A program made the translations under genes and the position numbers. The notes below the pieces were generated by a model. The model had not been told where the DNA came from. It worked only from the letters and a program-made list of their open reading frames with translations, and searched no databases. From CAVSWN01 sp046728115 (GTDB taxonomy: Bacteria > Acidobacteriota > Vicinamibacteria > Vicinamibacterales > CAVVIG01): a stretch of 14,639 nt of DNA. The stretch spans positions 1-14,639 of the forward strand of contig JBKPDW010000173.1 in the NCBI GenBank assembly GCA_046728115.1, read 5' to 3'. Positions 5,755 to 13,749 of this stretch are shown here, in pieces (position 1 is the stretch's first letter; each line of letters begins with the position of its first letter).

Positions 5755-7369
5755 TCAGCCTCCGGCGGATGCGAGATGGACGGCGTCGGCGCGCTTGTCT
5801 CGTCGCGCGCCAGGGAGTTCAACAACGAACCGCGCGCCGCGCGATCCGCGCTCCATTCGCACTCGACCGCCGTGCTTCTCAGCCAGTTGCTTGACGATCG
5901 CCAGGCCGATCCCAGACCCACCGGCTGCGCTGGTATCGTGCGCGACACGGTAGAACGGATCCCAGATTCGCGAGGCATCGGCATCGGGCACGCCCGGACC
6001 CTCGTCCTCGACGACGATTGCAGCGGTCTCACCTTCGCATCGACCTGTCACCACGATCGTTTGCTCGGGAGGGCCATACTTCAATGCGTTTGTCGAGGAG
6101 GTTCAGCAGGATCTGCCGCAGGGCGCCCGCATCGACCGGCACAACGATGTGGTCTTCGATGTGTCGCTCGATCGACACACGTTTGGATCTGGCCAGCGGC
6201 TGGAATGCGTCGACGATATCGTGCAGGAGCACATCGAGTCTTTCGATCTTCGTGGTCACGGCGACCGCGCCCCGGTCAAGGCGTGCGAACTGCAGTACGT
6301 TTTCGATCAGCTGCGTCAACCGCTGCGCCTCCTGAACGATGACCGCGAGCGATCGGTGACGTTCTTCCGGCGATCGGACGCGGTTGAGCAGAAGCGTTTC
6401 CCCGAACATCCGAATCTGTGCGAGCGGTGTGCGAAGCTCGTGCGACACACCCGAGATGAAATCCGCCCGCAACCGCACCAGCTCACGCTCGCGCCGGAAC
6501 TGGAGAAATGCGACCGCCATGAGTCCCGCGGTAAGCACGAGCAGTCCGATCAAGACGGGCACGCGATTTCGCGGGAGGCCTCCGATGACCAGCCGATCGG
6601 CCGCGGAGGAGCTCAGTGCCACCTGGACCTGGAGATCTCCGAGTCGGTGATCCAGCGTCGAGCGGTTCAGGTACTCTGACCATGCTGGCGACGACGCGAA
6701 GATGTGGTGACCTTCAGGGTCGGACACTCGAACTGCAAGCAGGTCGCGAGAATCGGCGGCGAGGGTCGGCGGAAGCAAAGCAGATTCCTTGACGATTCGC
6801 GCAAACACGTCGGTGATCAGCGCCGGGTCGCCGATGACACCCACAATCGCGGGTCTGCCCGAATCTCCTTGCGTGGCCACGTGCCACGCCGTCACGAACG
6901 GGCTGCCGCCATGGCTGTCGAATCGGAGCTGGACGGCGGCCGTGCGCAATTCGCCGCGATCGGAAGTCCCGAGCGTATCGCTCAGCAGCGACGACAGATT
7001 TCCTGGTAATGGATCGCCGCTCGAGACGAGGTCCCTACCGTCCTTCGCGGCCGTGAAGAGACTGCGGACCGCAGTCACCGGCGCGCCTCAACCGTCGTCG
7101 GCTTTGAGGCGTGCGATGTCTGGAGGGCCGCTGTCGCGACAGTGGGACAAGGCCTGGCCAAGCACCGCACTGAGGGTCTCGGTGAGATCGCGCCGCGCGG
7201 TACGGGAAAACTCCCAGGCGGCAAAACCGGCGTAATCGCGCAGCACGTTTTCGGCCGTCGTACGGTGCGAACGAGCCGCCTGCTGCGCCTGGTACGCCAG
7301 CGCCGCGGCGATGGCGAGCATCGACGCCAGCAAGGCGATTGCCACCGATGCCGACCAGCGACTGCGCAT
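5755..7369 (-). CDS. Sensor histidine kinase with in-frame UGA in its sensor domain (one-base frameshift)
   Basis: An inner-membrane kinase of about 537 residues once two interruptions are bridged. The ATG at 7369 starts a hydrophobic segment (residues 8-28). A periplasmic sensor follows to about 269, then a second hydrophobic segment (about 270-290), the H-box FISGVSHELRTPLAQ with His310, and the ATPase domain with N-box LLNLLDNALKYGPPEQ, EDEGPGVPD and GGSGIGLAIV. Interruption one is an in-frame TGA (7090-7088, residue 94) after LKADDG; reading continues GAPVTAVRSLFTAAKDG in the same frame. Interruption two is an extra A in an AAA run (6091-6089) within the N-box. The TGA is followed by a SECIS-like hairpin, so Sec is possible; a substitution error is the alternative. 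The gene is upstream of its regulator and divergent from the fusion gene. Confidence 0.85.
7060..7076 (-). promoter_or_regulatory. SECIS-like stem-loop after the histidine kinase UGA
   Basis: In the mRNA sense, GACTGCG-GTC-CGCAGTC is a perfect 7-bp inverted repeat starting 12 nt after the TGA at 7090-7088. Opening the top pair gives a GGUCC loop beginning 18 nt after the TGA. The E. coli fdhF SECIS also carries GGUC in its apical loop, at almost the same distance. This is the most canonical-looking of the hairpins here, and it is the main reason not to dismiss the stop as an error. No folding calculation was run. Confidence 0.58.
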
Positions 7370-7425
7370 GGACCAATTCTACGACCGTAACAGCGCACTC
7401 CCGGTGATCGTCGCGTCCGGGATTT

Positions 7426-7458
7426 GTCAGAAAACGATGAAGTTCACGGTTTTCTGAC
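7426..7458. promoter_or_regulatory. Long palindrome in the kinase/selenoprotein-operon intergenic region
   Basis: GTCAGAAAAC (7426-7435) and GTTTTCTGAC (7449-7458) form a perfect 10-bp inverted repeat separated by 13 bp. A second, interleaved repeat (TTCAC at 7443-7447 and GTGAA at 7458-7462) overlaps its right half. It lies in the 164-bp region between the divergent kinase (start 7369) and fusion gene (start 7534). It is probably an operator, perhaps for the neighbouring response regulator, though OmpR-type sites are more often direct repeats. A transcribed hairpin is also possible. Confidence 0.62.
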
Positions 7459-7533
7459 GTGAATCTTGCTTGTCCGTCACCCTCCGGCCCCCGTGCGTCT
7501 CTACGATGGACGAGTCTGATGGGGGGCACGCAC

Positions 7534-8604
7534 ATGTTCCGAACGAGTCGCCGAGAAGTTCAGGTCGTCATCGGGCTTGCGATGCTGATGGGCGTCGCTG
7601 GAGGCCGAGTGGCTGCCCAATCAGCTGTCGCGCGGCAGCAAGACATGTCGCGCGAAGCGTGGCAGAAGGTCTCTGAGATTTTCAGCGCCATGGGCGTCGT
7701 GCCTGGCGCAATGGTCGCTGATGTTGGTGCGGGCGACGGGTTTCTGACGGAACGCCTCGCGCGCGCCGTCGGGCCCGATGGCCGCGTCTTCGCCGTCGAT
7801 GTCGAAGAACGTGCGATCGAGCGGTTGCGGGGACGCGTTCAACAGGAGGCGCTGACAAATGTCACGGTCGTCAAGGGGGACCCGAGCGACCCGCGCCTCG
7901 CCGCTGGATCGCTCGACGCCGCGGTCATCGTCAACGCCTATCACGCGATGACGGAGCATCAGGCGATGCTGCAGCAATTGCGTGCTGCGCTGAAGCCCGG
8001 CGGACGACTCGTCATTGTCGAGCCGATCTCGGACAAGCGTCTGGCGGACACACGAGAGGACCAGACCAAGCAGCACGAGATCGCCGCGCGGTTCGTCGAG
8101 CAGGAGGCGCGCGACGCGGGCTTTCGTATTCAGCTCCTTCAAGACCCTTTCACAAGCCGCGGGCCGGTTAGGGAATGGCTGATCGTTGCGGTAACCGGCC
8201 CGGGTGCCACAACTCACAGCACGGCTCCTGTCGCCGCCTTACCCCCGGCCGTCGACGAGAATGCAGAGGCGAGCCCCGACCTGCGCATGGCCTTCGAGAC
8301 ATTCAAACAACGCCGTGCCGAAGGCTCGATCGCGGTCGTGGACGTTCGGTCGGAGGACGAATACCTCGAGGGACATATTCCAGGCGCCCTGTGGATCGAG
8401 CTCTCGGATCTGAGCGCCCATCTGGAGCAGCTGAAGTCGTTGCAGAGGCCGATCGTCACGTATTGCAGTTGACCGGCCGAGCAGACAAGCGCCCGTGCGG
8501 CGCTCGATTTGCGACAGGCAGGACTCCCGAACGCGTGGGCGGTAATCGGCGGATATGCGAAATGGAGATCCGACGGTAATCCCGTCGAAAAGGGGAAACG
8601 ATGA
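7534..8604 (+). CDS. Exported SAM methyltransferase-rhodanese fusion, probable selenoprotein
   Basis: About 356 residues. A signal peptide (residues 1-29, basic TSRR, hydrophobic core, VAAQ) is followed by a methyltransferase domain (about 40-230: MVADVGAGDGFLTERLARAV, VNAYHAMTEH, LKPGGRLVIVEP). A linker leads to a rhodanese domain (about 255-350: VVDVRSEDEYLEGHIPGA, IVTYCS). TGA at 8470-8472 follows YCS, and homology continues PAEQTSARAALDLRQAGLP and VIGGYAKW to TGA 8602-8604. Related rhodaneses have YCxCP with E-TSAR, so Sec313 replaces the second Cys. The extended frame ends in an ATGA overlap with the permease start, which supports readthrough. ATG 7534 was chosen for the G-run upstream; 7519 is possible. 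The domain pairing and the export of a SAM enzyme are unusual. Confidence 0.9.
8488..8504 (+). promoter_or_regulatory. SECIS-like stem-loop after the rhodanese UGA
   Basis: AGCGCC-CGTGC-GGCGCT forms a perfect 6-bp stem with a 5-nt loop, starting 16 nt after the TGA at 8470-8472. The loop begins 22 nt after the TGA, and the second loop base is G, as expected for bacterial SECIS elements. It lies within the coding sequence of the rhodanese tail. Confidence 0.66.
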
Positions 8605-9890
8605 ATGGCGCGTCGCTCGAACGGCGACTCGGTCCGCTGGATGCAGCCAGCATCGTCATCGCGAACGTCATCGGGATCGGCATCTTCACCGCACCGGCGT
8701 TCGTGGCGACCATCGTCCCGGATCCGATTGCGATCCTGATCGTCTGGATCTGCGGCGGCGTGCTCGCATTCCTCGGTGCGCTGGCCTACGCCGAGCTCGC
8801 CGCCCGGCGTCCGCTGGCCGGCGGTGAATACGTATATCTGCGTGAGAGCTTCGGCGAGCACGCCGCCTTTCTGACAGGCTGGACGTCGTTCGTCGCGGGC
8901 TTTTCCGGGGCCATCGCCGCCGGCGCGCTGAGTGTGACAACCTATCTCGACCGACTCATTCCCGGTACGGCAAATTCGAAACCGATCGCGATCGGGCTCA
9001 TCGCGCTGCTCGCTCTCGTCCACGCGCGCGGGCTCGGGCCAGGCCGTGCGCTGCAGCTCGTGCTGACCCTAGTCAAAGTCGGCGCGCTGATCGCGTTCGT
9101 GGCCATCGGCTTCGCGTCGACGCAGTCGCACGCGGCAACCACGTTCGCACGCGAGCCGATTCCGGCGTCCGCTCTGTTGTTCGCCATGGTGCCGGTGATG
9201 TTCAGCTATTCGGGGTGGAATTCCGCGGCGTACATCGCCGAAGAAGTACGCGAGCCGTCGCGCAACGTGCCGCTGGGTCTCGCGATCGGCACCGTCGTCG
9301 TTGTCGCGCTGTATGTGATGCTGAACGCGCTGTACGTCCTGTCCCCCGAACGCACTGTCTCGTCTGGCGCATTCGGTTTCAACGCCGTCGCCATCGTCAT
9401 CATGCTGAGCAGCCTGAGCGCCATGACGCTTGCAGGACCGCGCGTGTATTTCGCGATGGCCCGAGATGGGGCGTTCTTCTCGGCAGCGGCACGCGTGCAC
9501 GAGCGGTACCGCACACCTGCCACTGCCATCACCGCTCAAGCTGCATGGAGCTCGCTGCTCGTGGTGTCGGGCACGTTCGAGCAGCTGCTGACCTACACCG
9601 GCTTCGCGGTGATCCTCTTGTCAGGATTGGCTGTCCTGTCGCTGTTCGTCAATCGCAGGCGCGCGCTGGAGGGCCCGACGTTTAGAACATGGGGTTACCC
9701 TTGGGCACCAGCCATTTTCTGTGTCGTGAGTTTCGTGATCGTCGTGAATGCGATCGTCACGGCGCCCGGAGCCTCACTCGCTGGCTTGGGAGTCATCGCC
9801 GCCGGGTTGCCAATGCACTGGTGGACGCGTGCGAGGCGCGAAACGAGAAGCGTCAGGAACTCGCTTCACGCGGGAGTACTCGAATCGTGA
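8601..9890 (+). CDS. APC-superfamily amino-acid permease
   Basis: A 429-residue inner-membrane carrier with about 12 hydrophobic segments. The N-terminus reads LGPLDAASIVIANVIGIGIF, the conserved first helix with the unwound GxGIF substrate site of APC transporters. GALAYAELAARRPLAGGEYVY matches the family's E-L...P-GG-Y motif. The ATG overlaps the fusion gene stop (ATGA) with AGGGG 5-9 nt upstream, and the end overlaps the next gene (GTGA). It is the middle gene of a coupled trio, between two exported methyltransferases. The substrate is not visible in sequence. An amino acid or a thiol/selenol compound related to the neighbouring rhodanese would fit, but this is only inference. Confidence 0.95.
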   Translation: MNGASLERRLGPLDAASIVIANVIGIGIFTAPAFVATIVPDPIAILIVWICGGVLAFLGALAYAELAARRPLAGGEYVYLRESFGEHAAFLTGWTSFVAGFSGAIAAGALSVTTYLDRLIPGTANSKPIAIGLIALLALVHARGLGPGRALQLVLTLVKVGALIAFVAIGFASTQSHAATTFAREPIPASALLFAMVPVMFSYSGWNSAAYIAEEVREPSRNVPLGLAIGTVVVVALYVMLNALYVLSPERTVSSGAFGFNAVAIVIMLSSLSAMTLAGPRVYFAMARDGAFFSAAARVHERYRTPATAITAQAAWSSLLVVSGTFEQLLTYTGFAVILLSGLAVLSLFVNRRRALEGPTFRTWGYPWAPAIFCVVSFVIVVNAIVTAPGASLAGLGVIAAGLPMHWWTRARRETRSVRNSLHAGVLES

Positions 9891-10549
9891 GGACTCCGCA
9901 ATACGCGCGTATATTCGCCGTTACCGCGTTTGCGCTGAGTGTTTGCGCCGTCTCAGCGCAGCGAGCGCGTGCTCAACAGTCTGACGCCGAGTTCGAACGC
10001 CAGAATCGAGTCGCCGAGATGTTGCGGCTTCTCGATGCGAAGCCTGGATCTGTCATCGCAGACGTCGGCGCCGGCGATGGCATGTTCACGATTCCCATTG
10101 CTCGCGCCGTCGAACCGAACGGTCGCGCGGTCGCGGTGGATATCAGCGAATCCGCTTTGGCCAAGCTGCGCGAGCGGGCGGCGCGCCAGAACACGGACAA
10201 CGTCGAACCAATCCTTGGCGCCGCGGACGATCCGCACCTAACCCCAGGACAATTCGACGCTGCGCTGATTCACAACGCCTACCACGAGATGACCGAGCAC
10301 GAAGCGATGCTCCGCCACATCTTCGATGCGTTGAAGCCAGGCGGGCACCTCCTGATCGTCGAACCGATGCACGATTCGAGCAAAGGCCTTCCGCGCGACC
10401 AGCAAGTTGCCAAACACGACATCGAGATCGACGTCGTCGAGCAGGAGCTTCGCACGGCGGGATTCGACATCCGCGAGCGCGACGAGACGTTCATCAAGTT
10501 CACTGTCGTTCCCGGAGAGTTCTGGCTGATTCTGGCCCAGCGCAAATAG
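9887..10549 (+). CDS. Exported class I SAM-dependent methyltransferase
   Basis: A 220-residue protein starting at the GTG 9887-9889, which overlaps the permease stop. The open frame extends 66 codons further, but that part shadows the permease. The start reveals a signal peptide (VRTPQYARIFAVTAFALSVC, then VSAQRARAQ). The enzyme domain has motif I as VIADVGAGDGMFTIPIARAV, VAVDIS, HNAYHEMTEHEAMLRHI and ALKPGGHLLIVEP. It closely parallels the N-terminal domain of the fusion protein two genes upstream, including the N-AYH-MTEH signature, but lacks the rhodanese. A duplication within the operon is likely. Methyltransferases need SAM, which is cytoplasmic, so a secreted location is odd: the leader may act as a membrane anchor, or the ligand may differ. 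Substrate unknown. Confidence 0.92.
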   Translation: MRTPQYARIFAVTAFALSVCAVSAQRARAQQSDAEFERQNRVAEMLRLLDAKPGSVIADVGAGDGMFTIPIARAVEPNGRAVAVDISESALAKLRERAARQNTDNVEPILGAADDPHLTPGQFDAALIHNAYHEMTEHEAMLRHIFDALKPGGHLLIVEPMHDSSKGLPRDQQVAKHDIEIDVVEQELRTAGFDIRERDETFIKFTVVPGEFWLILAQRK

Positions 10550-10555
10550 ACCAGC

Positions 10556-10605
10556 GCCCTCTTGACATCCTGAAAGACGGTCTCAATCAGCTGTGGGCAG
10601 AGGGC
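10556..10605. terminator. Possible bidirectional terminator or hairpin between convergent genes
   Basis: GCCCTCT (10556-10562) and AGAGGGC (10599-10605) form a perfect 7-bp inverted repeat with a 36-nt interior. It is located between two convergent genes, where a terminator is expected. The loop is long and neither strand has a clear U-run, so the assignment is weak. Confidence 0.3.
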
Positions 10606-10616
10606 TCAAGCCTCGG

Positions 10617-13331
10617 CTACCGCGCGGCTAGCGTCGCGAGCCAGATATTGCCGGTCTGTTCACGCAGCGGAAACACGAGCGAGTCTGGACCGACGGAGAG
10701 CTGCAGCCCCGTAAAGTCAGTTGACTCCCAGTTCTTCTGCGCCTGATGAAAATGCTGGACGGGGAATGGCTCGCCGCGCGGACGCTTGGTCGTCGCATCC
10801 AGCCGCTGGGCCCAAAAACAGTGAAAGCCGTCCCGCTCCGAGAGGAAGTACAGCAGATTGCCGTCGGGCGACCAGACGGCGTTTCGATCGGGTGTTTGGC
10901 CGTCGGTGATGGCGATCCACTGTGATGCGGAGTGAGGAGCGCGCCAGTTGTCGAGCGGCGTTGCGAAGATCTGACGCTGGGTCTGCGTGATCACCGCGTT
11001 GAAAACCAGCCAGCGATCATCGCTCGATAGCCGCGGCAGCGTGAGCGAGTTTTTCGGATGCTCGACCACGACGTCGTCTGTGCCCGATTCGATGTCGTGA
11101 ATGCGCACGCGTCCGGGCCGGCCGGGCGGCAGGTCGCGCCAGATCACTTTTGTCGCCGCACTGGACCAATCGTACAGGGGTCCGTCACAGTCCGAGCAGA
11201 CCTGACGAGGCAGCCCGCCAGACGCGCTCACGACCCAGAAGCTGAACGAGGGTTTCTGATCCGGCCGGTAGATGTAGTACAGAACCCTCGAACCGTCGGC
11301 GCTGATGCGCGGTGAGAATTCGTTGAGATCTGTAGACGTCAAGGCCGCTTCCGATCCGCTCGGCAGATCCCTGATGAACAGGTCGACGTTGCGCGAACGC
11401 TCCGACGAGAACGCGACCCGCCGGCCATCGCGTGAAATGGACGGGTAGGTATTCGTCACCACCGTCGATGTCACGCGGCGCATCTCTCCCGTCACTATGC
11501 CGTCGTTGGCCCGCACAGGAAGCGCCCAGATATCCGAGTTGCCTCCATGCGTGGCGCTCGTCAGCGCAAGGCGGATCGTTCCGTCAGGTGCTCGCGCCAG
11601 CGATGGCTCGACTTCGACGCGGCTCGCGACGGTGAGCTGACGTGGGTCACCCGCGGGACGCCATGGATTGGGCGCGAATCGCACGCTCCAGATACTGGAT
11701 TGATCCACGGCGCCTGTGCTGACGGCGCTCGCATACTGCGACGTCGACGCCGCAAACACGACCATGTCATCCAACCAGTCGCCCGTTTCGTTCCACACCG
11801 GGAAGACGCCCTTCGCACGGAGCGCCGGGATCGCACCGGTCGCGATCGGCGTACCGCCGTCCAACGGCACTACCCACCAGTCGTACCGTTCGGCGGGCTT
11901 CGTCTTGTCGGTTTCGGCCCCGACAAACAGCAGCTGACGGCCATCGGGCGACCACAGCGGATCGAAGGCGGAAAAGAAGGTGGAAGCAAGCTGCCGCGGC
12001 TCGCCACCCGTCGAGCGAACGACATAAAGCGAGTTGCTGGAGAACTGATGCCGCTCGCCAACCCAGTACGCGATCCACTGGCCATCCGGTGAGAACCTGG
12101 GACGGTGGCCTCCAGCCGCAATCCGCCGTGGCGCACCGCCAAGCGCAGGCACCGTGTACACGCCTCCGCCGTCCCGCTCGGATCGAAACACAACGAGGCT
12201 CGCATCGGGAGAGAACGAGGGTTCGGAATCGTTCACCTGACTGTCGGTGATCCGCACCGGATCTCCAAGGCCCACCTGTTGTACCCACAGGTTCAAAGGT
12301 CCACCGGCGCGATCGGAGGCGTACACGAGCAGCCGCCCATCGCGCGACAGCGCTGGAAATGCCGTGAAGCCAGCGTCCGACGTCGCCCTCGTCAGCTCGA
12401 CCGCCTGCAGCGTCTGCTCCCTTCGCGCCAACATCAACGCAATCGTGATCGATGCGACTAGCACCAGCATCGCCGCGCCGATCCACATCCATAGACGCGC
12501 CGACGGCGTGGCCTGAACGCCTTTGCGCTCGAGGCGCTCGAGATCGGAGAGGAGATCCCCGGCCGTCTGATACCGGCGCGCCGGCTCTTGCTGTAACAGG
12601 CGGACGACGACGGCGCGAAGTCCCGGCTCGATTGCCTGCGCTGGCGGCAGCGTCCAGTCGAACCTTCGCGCGAATGCCCGGCGTCCGGTCGCCATCTCGA
12701 AGAGTACGGCGCCGAGCGAGAACAGATCGGTGCGGGCGTCGACGGGCTCGCCGCGTGCTTGTTCCGGCGACATGTAGGCAATCGTGCCCATGACGATGCC
12801 GGGCTCCGTCCCGGGATGAACGAGGGTCGTGGGCGACAGGCCGTCCGCCGGTTCGGCGAGCTTCGCGAGCCCGAAGTCGAGCACCTTCACCTGCTCGTCG
12901 GCCGTGATCAATATGTTCGCCGGCTTGATATCGCGGTGAACGACGCCGGCGGCATGCGCCGCGGCCAAGGCTCGAGCGATCTGAATTGCGTAGGCGAGCG
13001 TTCGCTCGAGCGGCAGTCTGCCGCGGGCGATCACCGCGTCGAGCGGCGCGCCCGCGACGTGCTCCATGACCAGGAAATCGACGTCACCGTCGTGCGCGAT
13101 ATCGTGCAGCGTGACGATGTTCGGGTGGTTGAGGGCGGAGGCCGCGCGAGCCTCCTGCAGAAAGCGGCGCCGGCGATCCGGATCCGCCATCTGCTCGGGC
13201 GGTAGCACCTTCAGTGCCACTGTGCGGTGCAGGCGCGTGTCGCGCGCGCGATAGACCTCGCCCATCCCGCCTTTGCCGATCAACGACAGGATCTCATAGC
13301 CGCCGAGGCGGGTGCCGGGAGCGAGGATCAT
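10617..13331 (-). CDS. Membrane Ser/Thr protein kinase with C-terminal PD40/TolB-like propeller
   Basis: A 904-residue protein. The Hanks-type kinase domain (residues 11-270) is complete: glycine loop IGKGGMGEVYRARD, Lys41 in VALKVL, Glu60 in FLQEARAASAL, HRDIKPANI (Asp134), DFG (Asp152) and GTIAYMSPEQARGE. A single hydrophobic segment (about 280-302) separates it from some 600 residues of repeats such as FPALSRDGRLLVYASDRAGG, SFSPDASLVVFRSERDGG and SPDGQWIAYWVGE. These are PD40/WD40-like blades predicted to form an extracytoplasmic beta-propeller, probably a ligand sensor. This architecture is frequent in Acidobacteriota. The ATG at 13331 directly precedes the domain. The ECF sigma factor gene lies upstream on the same strand, but 418 bp away, so they need not be one operon. 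Confidence 0.96.
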   Translation of the reverse strand: MILAPGTRLGGYEILSLIGKGGMGEVYRARDTRLHRTVALKVLPPEQMADPDRRRRFLQEARAASALNHPNIVTLHDIAHDGDVDFLVMEHVAGAPLDAVIARGRLPLERTLAYAIQIARALAAAHAAGVVHRDIKPANILITADEQVKVLDFGLAKLAEPADGLSPTTLVHPGTEPGIVMGTIAYMSPEQARGEPVDARTDLFSLGAVLFEMATGRRAFARRFDWTLPPAQAIEPGLRAVVVRLLQQEPARRYQTAGDLLSDLERLERKGVQATPSARLWMWIGAAMLVLVASITIALMLARREQTLQAVELTRATSDAGFTAFPALSRDGRLLVYASDRAGGPLNLWVQQVGLGDPVRITDSQVNDSEPSFSPDASLVVFRSERDGGGVYTVPALGGAPRRIAAGGHRPRFSPDGQWIAYWVGERHQFSSNSLYVVRSTGGEPRQLASTFFSAFDPLWSPDGRQLLFVGAETDKTKPAERYDWWVVPLDGGTPIATGAIPALRAKGVFPVWNETGDWLDDMVVFAASTSQYASAVSTGAVDQSSIWSVRFAPNPWRPAGDPRQLTVASRVEVEPSLARAPDGTIRLALTSATHGGNSDIWALPVRANDGIVTGEMRRVTSTVVTNTYPSISRDGRRVAFSSERSRNVDLFIRDLPSGSEAALTSTDLNEFSPRISADGSRVLYYIYRPDQKPSFSFWVVSASGGLPRQVCSDCDGPLYDWSSAATKVIWRDLPPGRPGRVRIHDIESGTDDVVVEHPKNSLTLPRLSSDDRWLVFNAVITQTQRQIFATPLDNWRAPHSASQWIAITDGQTPDRNAVWSPDGNLLYFLSERDGFHCFWAQRLDATTKRPRGEPFPVQHFHQAQKNWESTDFTGLQLSVGPDSLVFPLREQTGNIWLATLAAR

Positions 13332-13749
13332 GTTTTGCTACCCTCAGCTCGCTCCCTGCCGCACGCCTCGAAGAGGGGCGGGAACACTGTCGCTGTCCAA
13401 TCGCTCTTTTTCACCGGGCGCGCCTTGCCTTTTGCGTCGATATGCTGCCGCGCCGCTGCGGCAATCGTAGCGGAGTTTCGCACCTCCGCGCGCGGCCGTT
13501 GTGGGAAGCGTCCTTCACGTCGGGTTTGGGGTCGTCGTGTGGTATGCCGGGCGTTAGCTCCGCGAGCTAACCGCGGCTGCGGTGAGGTAGTGCTCCTCTG
13601 TTTCCGCTGTTCATCATCGGAGGCGGTTCGCCGGAACCGGGCCGTCGATCCCGCGCTGAAGGAGATGGACGCCGACCGCGATAGACCGGACCGATCGCGT
13701 TGACGCCGGGCGGGCTACTTGACTTATGAGGGCAGCGTGATCGTAACGG
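13332..13749. other. 418-bp non-coding region with hairpins
   Basis: No convincing gene was found between the kinase start and the sigma factor stop; open frames here look like random GC-rich frames. It holds two perfect hairpins: GTTAGCTC-CGC-GAGCTAAC (13553-13571) and GGTTC-GCCG-GAACC (13625-13638). Neither is followed by a T-run on either strand. The first could act in termination of the sigma factor transcript. A kinase promoter must lie in the lower part, but no clear -35/-10 pair stands out. Confidence 0.5.

Noticed and set aside
7075..7535. Minus-strand frames across the kinase N-terminus and intergenic palindrome
   Set aside because: They shadow the kinase sensor in the other frames. 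The in-frame path from ATG 7369 through TGA 7090-7088 explains the hydrophobic leader and the sensor.
13553..13571. Hairpin GTTAGCTC-CGC-GAGCTAAC as a rho-independent terminator
   Set aside because: The stem is perfect, but there is no T-run after it on either strand, so it is listed only as a hairpin in the intergenic region.
13332..13749. tRNA-Sec or another tRNA gene in the intergenic region
   Set aside because: No cloverleaf with T-arm GGTTCGAATCC-type sequence was seen. GGTTCGCCGGAACC is a self-complementary hairpin without matching acceptor or D arms.
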